DNA from: an uncultured Eubacteriales bacterium
GTDB taxonomy: Bacteria > Bacillota > Clostridia > Oscillospirales > Ruminococcaceae
DNA: 6,170 nucleotides
Direction: 5' to 3'
Assembly (NCBI GenBank): GCA_902493155.1
Contig: CABUOE010000137.1
Coordinates: forward strand, 1-6,170
Positions 1 to 4,444 of the stretch are shown one piece after another. A program made the position numbers and the translations under genes. Below the pieces are notes generated by a model. It had not been told where the DNA came from, made no database searches, and saw only the letters and a program-made list of their open reading frames with translations. The first letter of the stretch is position 1. The number at the start of each line of letters is the position of its first letter.

Positions 1-1
1 C

Positions 2-304
2 ACCACCCGGCCAACCCTGAGCGCTGTGCCCGGCGACCTGAGCCTGTGCATGCCAAAGCGCCAGCTGGACAACATCATCGAGACGCTGCACGCGCTGGAT
101 GCGGTCGCGCCCGGCACCGCCAACTATGACACACTGCTCTACGGCATCGAGTGTAAATACTACTCCGCCCGCCCCAACTGTGAGGATTTCGAGATATGCG
201 GCACCAAAGGGCTCTACGCCATCGGCGACGGCGCGGGATTTACCAGGTCCCTCTCCCAAGCGGCGGCCAACGGCCTGTTCGTGGCAGATTTGCTGCTGAA
301 ATAA
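2..304 (+). CDS. FAD-dependent dehydrogenase, C-terminal part (COG2509 type)
   Basis: This is the 3' end of a gene that begins before the window; 100 codons and a TAA stop are present. The fragment starts TTRPTLSAVPGDL, which resembles the RPTY..GVVP..L segment near the C-terminal third of COG2509 uncharacterised FAD-dependent dehydrogenases. It ends with GLYAIGDGAGFTRSLSQAAA (fragment residues 70-89), the typical closing FAD-contact segment of that family (GLYAIGDGAG-TR-L-QA-A-G). Proteins of this family are cytoplasmic flavoproteins with a Rossmann fold; their substrate is generally unknown. The N-terminal GxGxxG dinucleotide motif would lie outside the window and cannot be checked. The GC content looks higher than in the following region. 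A strong terminator follows 15 bases after the stop, so the gene ends its own transcription unit and is not linked to hsp20. Family call is fairly firm; exact function is unknown. Confidence 0.82.
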   Translation, partial: TTRPTLSAVPGDLSLCMPKRQLDNIIETLHALDAVAPGTANYDTLLYGIECKYYSARPNCEDFEICGTKGLYAIGDGAGFTRSLSQAAANGLFVADLLLK

Positions 305-319
305 AGATTGATTCGATCC

Positions 320-360
320 ATCTCCCCTTTTTGCCATTCCGCAGAAAGGGGAGATTTTTT
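320..360 (+). terminator. Intrinsic terminator after the FAD-dehydrogenase gene
   Basis: The arms 320-330 (ATCTCCCCTTT) and 345-355 (AAAGGGGAGAT) pair perfectly. The stem can continue inward through one U-G wobble and TGC/GCA to a six-base loop (335-340), giving about 15 pairs. It is followed by a T run (355-360). This is a classic Rho-independent terminator 15 bases after the stop codon. Confidence 0.93.
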
Positions 361-420
361 CAACACAGCAAGGTTCCGGAGCGGTGTCCGTCCGGCATTC
401 GTCCACAATCCCATATCGTG

Positions 421-450
421 TTGGCAGGTGGGACTTCATTGAAATATTAG
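421..450 (+). promoter_or_regulatory. Candidate hsp20 promoter P1 overlapping CIRCE
   Basis: TTGGCA (421-426) matches the sigma-A -35 box in five of six positions, and TATTAG (445-450) is a weaker -10 box 18 bases downstream. The -10 box lies in the left arm of the CIRCE repeat and the predicted start would fall near 457, inside CIRCE. That is the usual geometry for HrcA repression, and is the main reason to prefer it, but the -10 match is modest. Confidence 0.45.
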
Positions 451-482
451 CACTCTAATATCAAGAGTGCTAATATTTCAAT
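438..482 (+). promoter_or_regulatory. CIRCE operator (HrcA binding site), extended arms
   Basis: TTAGCACTC (447-455), nine bases, then GAGTGCTAA (465-473) is an exact match to the CIRCE consensus, the binding site of the heat-shock repressor HrcA. The repeat extends without mismatch beyond the consensus to 18-base arms, 438-455 and 465-482. It sits about 190 bases upstream of the hsp20 start codon, so this small heat-shock gene is expected to be derepressed on heat shock together with dnaK and groE. The hrcA gene is not in this window. The site identification is firm; the regulatory outcome is inferred. Confidence 0.95.
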
Positions 483-502
483 ATTTTGTTACAAAAGAAC
501 TG

Positions 503-530
503 TTGTTTTTTAATAATTTCAAACTATACT
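503..530 (+). promoter_or_regulatory. Candidate hsp20 promoter P2
   Basis: TTGTTT (503-508) and TATACT (525-530) are separated by 16 bases and form a plausible sigma-A promoter downstream of CIRCE, with a start expected near 537. The -10 box lies within a palindrome (522-536) that could be an operator. A further weaker pair, TTGTTA (486-491) and TTTAAT (509-514) with a 17-base spacer, overlaps it. Sequence alone cannot say which is used. Confidence 0.45.
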
Positions 531-543
531 ATAGTTGTTGAAA
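517..543 (+). repeat. AT-rich inverted repeat over the P2 -10 region
   Basis: AACTATA (522-528) and TATAGTT (530-536) form a perfect 7-base inverted repeat around a single C. With a two-base bulge the symmetry continues outward as TTTCAA (517-522) against TTGAAA (538-543). It covers the candidate -10 box TATACT and could be a second operator, or may simply reflect AT-rich promoter sequence. No known consensus was recognised. Confidence 0.45.
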
Positions 544-658
544 GAAAAAGAGCTTCAACAGACAAAATATGATCCCCTTCGTGGGATCTGGAAAGAAGGC
601 GGGCAAAGGATAAATCTTATCCCTGTTCCCAACAAACCCAAACACACATAAAGTAAAT

Positions 659-665
659 AAGGAGG
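659..665 (+). promoter_or_regulatory. Ribosome binding site of hsp20
   Basis: AAGGAGG is a full-strength Shine-Dalgarno sequence seven bases before the ATG at 673, fixing that start. No upstream sequence was found that would clearly mask it in the folded leader. Confidence 0.88.
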
Positions 666-672
666 TATTTGT

Positions 673-1101
673 ATGTTTGACCTGATTCCGTTTGACCGTA
701 GACAGCATGATTTGTTCGACTATTTTGACCGTTTTGAAAAGAGCTTCTTTGATGGCTTCGGAAAGGAAATTTCCGCATTTCGGACCGATATCGTGGAAAA
801 AGACGATAAATACGTCCTCCAGGCGGAGCTTCCCGGCTTCCAGAAAGAAGACATCAAAATCAGCATCGACGGAAGTAACCTGACCATCCGCGCTGAACAC
901 AGCGAAGAAAAAGAAGACAAGGACGAAAAGAAGAACTTCGTCCGCAAAGAGCGCCGCTACGGTTCCTTTGCGAGAAGCTTCGACATCACCGGCATCAAAG
1001 GCGACGGCATTTCTGCCCAGTACCACGACGGTATTTTAGAGCTCAATCTTCCCAAAGAGGAACCAAAAAAGCTGGAAAGCCGCTCGGTAGAAGTGCAGTA
1101 A
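673..1101 (+). CDS. hsp20: Small heat-shock protein, Hsp20/alpha-crystallin family
   Basis: The 142-residue product is an ATP-independent holdase chaperone that binds unfolding proteins in the cytoplasm and forms large oligomers. Visible parts are a short hydrophobic N-terminal arm rich in Phe and Asp (1-35), an alpha-crystallin domain (about 37-128) with FRTDIVEKDDKYVLQAELPG near its start, the YGSFARSFD strand region (96-104), and the family hallmark A-x-Y-x-D-G-I-L-E-L-x-L-P-K around 115-128 with G120-I121-L122. The C-terminal tail ends in V139-E140-V141, a variant of the I-x-I motif that docks between dimers. Length is normal for the family. The start follows from AAGGAGG at 659-665. The gene stands alone between two terminators and has a perfect CIRCE site upstream, so HrcA control is expected. 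The long run of Glu, Asp and Lys at 78-92 is the usual charged loop. Confidence 0.96.
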   Translation: MFDLIPFDRRQHDLFDYFDRFEKSFFDGFGKEISAFRTDIVEKDDKYVLQAELPGFQKEDIKISIDGSNLTIRAEHSEEKEDKDEKKNFVRKERRYGSFARSFDITGIKGDGISAQYHDGILELNLPKEEPKKLESRSVEVQ

Positions 1102-1166
1102 GCTTGTGGTAATATCCGGAAATTGAGTCCAATGTAAAGATAAAACAAAACAGTATAAACCGCTTG

Positions 1167-1201
1167 AAAAGAACCTGTCAAGCAACGACAGGTTCTTTTT
1201 T
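1167..1201 (+). terminator. Intrinsic terminator of hsp20
   Basis: Thirteen-base arms 1167-1179 and 1187-1199 (core GAACCTGTC / GACAGGTTC) pair perfectly around a seven-base loop (1180-1186), running into six T residues (1196-1201). It lies 65 bases after the hsp20 stop codon. Confidence 0.93.
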
Positions 1202-1202
1202 G

Positions 1203-1212
1203 CAACTGGTAT
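1203..1212 (+). promoter_or_regulatory. Operator half-site, copy 1 of the CAACTGGTAT word
   Basis: CAACTGGTAT here is identical to the left arms of the two inverted repeats at 2073 and 2182. No matching right arm is visible nearby, so it is only a half-site. It lies directly after the hsp20 terminator and about 50 bases upstream of the -35 box of the SIS-gene promoter, where a regulator could act. One exact 10-mer match could be chance, but its placement at the head of the same gene cluster argues otherwise. Confidence 0.45.
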
Positions 1213-1261
1213 TATTATATTTACACAAATTTTGTCTTAAATGTTAATAACATATGTATTA

Positions 1262-1290
1262 TTGCAATACAGAATACTCTGTGTTATACT
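1262..1290 (+). promoter_or_regulatory. Promoter of the sugar-uptake cluster
   Basis: TTGCAA (1262-1267) and TATACT (1285-1290) are 17 bases apart, with a TG at 1282-1283 forming an extended -10. The start is expected near 1297, leaving a leader of about 20 bases before the SIS gene. A small dyad, ACAGA (1269-1273) and TCTGT (1278-1282), lies in the spacer. This is the best promoter match in the window. Confidence 0.75.
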
Positions 1291-1316
1291 GTGGGTGACA
1301 ACAGAAAGGAGGATTC

Positions 1317-2060
1317 ATGTATTCAAAACAGTATATCGATCAATTGATCCAAAAGCTTGGCGAATTAGAGCAGCATTGTCTTAAGGAAATCAATTTAAGT
1401 GCCCAAATGGTTTTTGATACTGTTCAAAATGGTCATCGGGTTTACTTTTTCGGATGTACCCATGCGGGAATCCTTTCCCAGGAGTCCTTTTATCGGACGG
1501 GAGGCTTGGCGATCATCAATCCGATCTTCCCTCCCGGCTTAAACGTGCAGGATACTCCTATCAGCATTACATCCGAGTTGGAGAGAGTCAACGGATACGG
1601 AAAAATCATCGCAGAACAATCGGGCATCCAGCGGGGAGATCTTTTATTTATCCATTCGGTTTCCGGCCGCAACAGTGTTCCAATTGATTTTGCGGAAACA
1701 GCAAAGGACAAGGGCGTGACGATTATCGGTATTACCAGTTTGGAATACAGTTCTCGCTCCCAATCCCGGCATCCGTCGGGAAAGCGTCTGTTTGAAGTGT
1801 GCGATTTGGTTATTGACGATGTTTGTCCCTTCGGAGATGCTTTGGTCACACTGGAAGTTTCCGGCGTAGGGGTAGCCCCTGGCTCCACCGTTTTGGGAGT
1901 CGCTATCCTCAATGCCATCGTGGCGGAAGTTTCGGGGCTGTTTGATGAAAAGGGTGTGCTTCCCCCGGTTTATCAAAGCGCCAACATCGACAAGGGTGAC
2001 GATTACAACCGAAAGGTATTCAAAACCTACAAAAAACAGATCGGATATAAAATGCGATAG
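1317..2060 (+). CDS. SIS-domain phosphosugar-binding protein, UPF0309/COG4821 type
   Basis: The 247-residue protein fits the size of UPF0309 proteins, single SIS-domain proteins thought to bind or isomerise phosphorylated sugars in the cytoplasm. Family features are an N-terminal helix, the first loop V-Y-F-F-G-C-T-H-A-G (42-51), SQESFYRTGGLA (54-65), the second loop HSVSGRNSVPIDFA (113-126), SRHPSGKRLFEVCD (150-163), DALVTLE followed by STVLGVAILNAIVAE (190-204), and NIDKGDDYNRKVF near the C terminus. The first loop departs from the usual G-x-G-H-S pattern (Thr48 and Ala50 replace Gly and Ser). AAAGGAGG at 1305-1312 supports the ATG at 1317, four bases downstream, a rather short spacing. It is the first gene of a cluster with a GntR regulator and a sugar ABC transporter, which suggests a role in catabolism or sensing of the imported sugar. 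The actual substrate is unknown. Confidence 0.88.
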   Translation: MYSKQYIDQLIQKLGELEQHCLKEINLSAQMVFDTVQNGHRVYFFGCTHAGILSQESFYRTGGLAIINPIFPPGLNVQDTPISITSELERVNGYGKIIAEQSGIQRGDLLFIHSVSGRNSVPIDFAETAKDKGVTIIGITSLEYSSRSQSRHPSGKRLFEVCDLVIDDVCPFGDALVTLEVSGVGVAPGSTVLGVAILNAIVAEVSGLFDEKGVLPPVYQSANIDKGDDYNRKVFKTYKKQIGYKMR

Positions 2061-2072
2061 TTTGTTTTGCGC

Positions 2073-2100
2073 CAACTGGTATATATATCTATACCAGTTG
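2073..2100 (+). promoter_or_regulatory. Operator O2: perfect 11-base inverted repeat
   Basis: CAACTGGTATA (2073-2083) and TATACCAGTTG (2090-2100) are exact reverse complements around a six-base AT-rich centre. No T run follows, so this is not a terminator. The CTGGTATA half resembles half-sites of the HutC group of GntR regulators (NagR/DasR-like sites contain TGGTATAGACCA or TGGTCTAGACCA). A weak promoter, TTGCGC (2067-2072) and TATACC (2090-2095) with 17-base spacing, would lie inside it, so binding would block transcription into gntR. Confidence 0.8.
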
Positions 2101-2181
2101 AGACACAAATTATTCATTTTCATCGGACAAATCCGTCCCCCGCTAGAGTTTATCACCCACTGAACAACAAAAAAGAATGTA

Positions 2182-2223
2182 CAACTGGTATAGACGACAT
2201 ATCCTTTCGGTATATACCAGTGG
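2182..2223 (+). promoter_or_regulatory. Operator O3: spaced inverted repeat before gntR
   Basis: CAACTGGTATA (2182-2192) faces TATACCAGTGG (2213-2223) with one mismatch and a 20-base spacer. The left half continues as TGGTATAGACGA, close to the NagR-type consensus. The right half contains the perfect palindrome GGTATATACC (2209-2218). Each half may therefore be a separate binding site. The right arm runs into the ribosome binding site of gntR (2222-2229), which points to autoregulation of the regulator gene. Confidence 0.75.
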
Positions 2224-2229
2224 AAGGAG
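2222..2229 (+). promoter_or_regulatory. Ribosome binding site of gntR, abutting operator O3
   Basis: GGAAGGAG lies six bases before the ATG at 2236 and fixes that start. Its first two bases are shared with the right arm of operator O3, so a stem formed by O3 in a read-through transcript would border on it. Confidence 0.8.
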
Positions 2230-2235
2230 CTTCTC

Positions 2236-2985
2236 ATGGTACTCGACAAAACCAGCAAACTACCCATTTATTACCAGCTAAAGGAAATCATCAAAGAAAA
2301 AATCCAAGAAGGAGAATACTCGGAAGGCGAGCTGCTTCCCTCAGAACGTGAATTGTGCGTCCAGTACGATATCAGCCGCATGACCGTCCGCCAGGCCATC
2401 AACGAGCTTCAGGTGGAAGGTTACCTCTACAAGGTTCATGGAAAAGGGAGCTTTGTCCGTTCCAACAAAATCGAACAAAATCTGGCCTCCCTTACCTCCT
2501 TTTCCGAGGATATGCGCCGGATGGGCCGGAAACCCGGATCCAAAATTCTCTCAGTCGAAACCCAAAAAGCCAACGCAGAAATCGCTCAAAAACTGGGACT
2601 TCATATTGGAGACAATGTCTTGTTGTTAAGGCGCCTGAGATTTGCAGATCAACAGCCAATCTGTATTGAAAAAACTTATCTGAATGCAAATCTGATCGAA
2701 CAGTTCGATATTTTTCAGACTCAGGACTTTTCGCTGTACGAATATTTGCAGAAAACACTCCACATCAAGCTGGCCCGCGCCCACCAAACCATAGAAACCA
2801 TCCTGTTGTCGGGCAAAGAGGCAAATCTCCTTGCTGTGATGGAAAATTCACTGGGCCTTTTGATGGAGCGAATCACCTACAACGAAAAAAATGAGGCGAT
2901 CGAATATGTTCGATCCACTTACCGCGGAGACACCTATAAGTTTGTAATCGAATTGAAAGCAACCAATGGAAACGAGAGTCTATGA
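2236..2985 (+). CDS. GntR-family transcriptional regulator, HutC subfamily (UTRA domain)
   Basis: The 249-residue protein has the two-domain plan of HutC-type regulators. The N-terminal winged helix-turn-helix (about 8-75) carries the family signature LPSERELCVQYDISRMTVRQAINELQ (34-59) and the wing YLYKVHGKGSFV (63-74). The C-terminal UTRA effector domain (about 90-240) has a typical lead-in SLTSFSEDMRRMGRKPGSKI (85-104), LLLRRLRFADQQPICIEKTYL (129-149) and IEYVRSTYRGDTYKFVIEL near the end. HutC members bind phosphorylated sugars, amino-sugar phosphates or related metabolites and usually lose DNA binding when loaded. Length is typical. The ATG is supported by GGAAGGAG. Inverted repeats O2 and O3 just upstream look like its own operators. 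The stop codon overlaps a downstream ATG (ATGA), and the binding-protein gene follows 26 bases later, so both are probably on one transcript. The effector is not readable from sequence. Confidence 0.95.
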   Translation: MVLDKTSKLPIYYQLKEIIKEKIQEGEYSEGELLPSERELCVQYDISRMTVRQAINELQVEGYLYKVHGKGSFVRSNKIEQNLASLTSFSEDMRRMGRKPGSKILSVETQKANAEIAQKLGLHIGDNVLLLRRLRFADQQPICIEKTYLNANLIEQFDIFQTQDFSLYEYLQKTLHIKLARAHQTIETILLSGKEANLLAVMENSLGLLMERITYNEKNEAIEYVRSTYRGDTYKFVIELKATNGNESL

Positions 2986-3000
2986 AAGTAAATGAAGAAC

Positions 3001-3005
3001 GGAGG
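3001..3005 (+). promoter_or_regulatory. Ribosome binding site deciding the GTG start of the binding protein
   Basis: GGAGG lies six bases before GTG at 3012. The in-frame ATG at 2982, which overlaps the gntR stop, has only a weak purine run before it and would add ten polar residues ahead of the signal peptide. The GTG start gives a normal lipoprotein signal and is preferred. Confidence 0.82.
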
Positions 3006-3011
3006 ATTTCA

Positions 3012-4367
3012 GTGAAAAAGTTAATTAGTGCCGTATTAGCAACCGTCATGTTAACCGCATCCCTCTTCGGATGCACACAAAACGATGCCCCCTCCGGAAG
3101 CTCCGACACCAATTCGGGTTCCGGTCAGACAGAGACCAAAACCATTAAATTCCTCACCGTAGGCGACCCGTATGTAGGAGCAATCAAAACTCTGCTGCCC
3201 GAATTCGAAGAAAAATACAACATCAAAGTCGTCCTGGATTCCGTCCCCTATCTGGATCTTCACGGAAAAGCGATCCTGGAACTGACCAGCGACACCGGCG
3301 CTTATGACCTGATCTCGGTGGACAGCCCCTGGATCGGCGAGTTTGCAGAAGGCGACCATCTACTGGACCTGAACGAACTGGTGGAACGGGATAAGGAAGA
3401 GCTTCAGGTGGATGACTTCCTGCCCGGCGCCTGGGAAGGTTTGGCTACCTGGGATGACAGAATTATCGGTCTGCCCCTCGCCCCCTATTACATGTACATT
3501 CACTACCGCACCGATTTGTTTGCGGAAAAGAACCTGGAAGCCCCGGAAACCAAAGACGAATTTGTCAACGCTATCGAGACTTTGTATGATCCCGACAACA
3601 ATCATTATGGTCTCGCCATCGCATTGAAGCGCGGCCCTTCCATCGTCCATGACTGGTGCGCTTACTTCAACGCCTTCGGGGGCAAGATGTTCAACGATAT
3701 GCCCAACGATTATTCGTCCGGCGTCAACAGCGACATCGCCATCGAAACCACTCAGATGTTAAAAGACCTGCTTCCCTACCTGCCCGACGGCGTGCTCCAG
3801 TACGAAAACGCCGACCGCTGGAATTCGTTCATGCACGGCAGCGCCGCTATGACCGCTGTTTTCAACGCAAACTCTCCTCAGTTTGAAACCGCAGAAGACA
3901 CCCAGGTCGCCGGCAAAGTAGGCTACGCTCCTCTGCCCAAGCTGACTGAAGAAGGCGAGCATTCCCTCCCCTTCGCCGGTTTCTCCATCTCCATCAACAA
4001 AGACAGTAAAAACGTGGAAGAGGCCTGGACCTTTATGAAATGGCTCACCAGCGCTGAAACCGACAAGAAATGGGTCGACGTTCCCGGTACTCCCGGCGTT
4101 CCCCTCCGTCTCAGCACCGTAACTGACCCCGCTCTGGTAGAGAAATATCCCTATTTCGACATCATCTACGACGCGGAAGTCAACGGCTTGGCCGACGGCG
4201 TAAACTACCGCTCCAGACTGCCGGAATGGACCAAGATCGAAGAAATCCTGGGTCTTGAGCTCAACATGGCGGTATCCGGTGAAAAAGACGTGGAGAAAGC
4301 CCTCAATGACGCCGCTTCTCAAATCAACCAGCTCATGAAAGACAACGGATATCCTGTGAAAGATTAG
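3012..4367 (+). CDS. Sugar ABC transporter solute-binding lipoprotein (family 1, CUT1)
   Basis: From the GTG start the protein has 451 residues. It opens with a lipoprotein signal peptide: KK, a hydrophobic stretch, and the lipobox L18-F-G-C21, so after lipid attachment at Cys21 it should be held on the outer face of the membrane. A Ser/Gly/Thr-rich linker follows (about 22-44). The rest matches family 1 extracellular binding proteins: TIKFLTVGDPYVGAIKTLLP begins the first lobe, PLAPYYMYIHYRTDLF (155-170) with the following APETKDEFVNAIETL is the usual hinge region, and AWTFMKWLTSAE is typical of the C-terminal lobe. Many aromatic residues fit carbohydrate stacking. It delivers the sugar to the two permeases encoded next. 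The substrate is unknown; the linked SIS and HutC genes favour a sugar or amino sugar. It follows gntR by 26 bases. Confidence 0.93.
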   Translation: MKKLISAVLATVMLTASLFGCTQNDAPSGSSDTNSGSGQTETKTIKFLTVGDPYVGAIKTLLPEFEEKYNIKVVLDSVPYLDLHGKAILELTSDTGAYDLISVDSPWIGEFAEGDHLLDLNELVERDKEELQVDDFLPGAWEGLATWDDRIIGLPLAPYYMYIHYRTDLFAEKNLEAPETKDEFVNAIETLYDPDNNHYGLAIALKRGPSIVHDWCAYFNAFGGKMFNDMPNDYSSGVNSDIAIETTQMLKDLLPYLPDGVLQYENADRWNSFMHGSAAMTAVFNANSPQFETAEDTQVAGKVGYAPLPKLTEEGEHSLPFAGFSISINKDSKNVEEAWTFMKWLTSAETDKKWVDVPGTPGVPLRLSTVTDPALVEKYPYFDIIYDAEVNGLADGVNYRSRLPEWTKIEEILGLELNMAVSGEKDVEKALNDAASQINQLMKDNGYPVKD

Positions 4368-4375
4368 TTTTATGC

Positions 4376-4414
4376 GGAGGCGGATGTTTTCTCTCCTTTT
4401 TTGCATCCGCCTCC
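4376..4414 (+). other. Stable intergenic stem-loop between binding protein and permease genes
   Basis: GGAGGCGGATG (4376-4386) and CATCCGCCTCC (4404-4414) pair perfectly over 11 GC-rich bases around a 17-base pyrimidine-rich loop. No T run follows the stem, so full termination is unlikely. Such hairpins after binding-protein genes commonly protect the upstream mRNA from 3' exonucleases or cause partial termination, letting the binding protein be made in excess of the permeases. Confidence 0.75.
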
Positions 4415-4444
4415 CTAAATGTACCTTTCTGCGAGGTGAAAACC

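Larger units (their letters stand above)
305..672 (+). other. Non-coding control region between the dehydrogenase and hsp20 genes
   Basis: This 368-base gap holds no gene that I can support. In order it contains the terminator of the upstream gene, about 75 bases without recognisable signal (361-437, apart from a possible -35 box at 421), a perfect CIRCE operator in an extended inverted repeat, two candidate promoters, an AT-rich dyad at 517-543, and a leader with three small hairpins (536-560, 571-588 and 608-622) ending in a strong ribosome binding site. The composition becomes clearly AT-rich from about 440. Confidence 0.7.

Noticed and set aside
529..1026. Long open frame (165 codons) on the - strand opposite hsp20
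   Set aside because: It is the complement of a well-supported Hsp20 gene, its product is a low-complexity Phe/Val-rich sequence, and no ribosome site was found; it is a codon-bias shadow.
1225..1257. Small palindromes ACAAA-T-TTTGT (1225-1235) and ACATATGT (1250-1257) upstream of the SIS promoter as operators
   Set aside because: They are short, AT-rich, unlike each other and unlike the CAACTGGTAT array; chance palindromes of this size are expected in such sequence.
1283..1296. TATACTG at the SIS-gene -10 box as a degenerate TATACCAG operator half
   Set aside because: The match is only partial and is explained by the -10 consensus itself.
2073..2100. Inverted repeat after the SIS gene as a terminator
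   Set aside because: The stem is AT-rich and is followed by AGACACAAAT with no T run, while the same arm sequence recurs at 2182 and 1203, which fits an operator better.
2124..2135. CGGA-CAAA-TCCG hairpin between O2 and O3
   Set aside because: A four-base stem is too weak to support a call.
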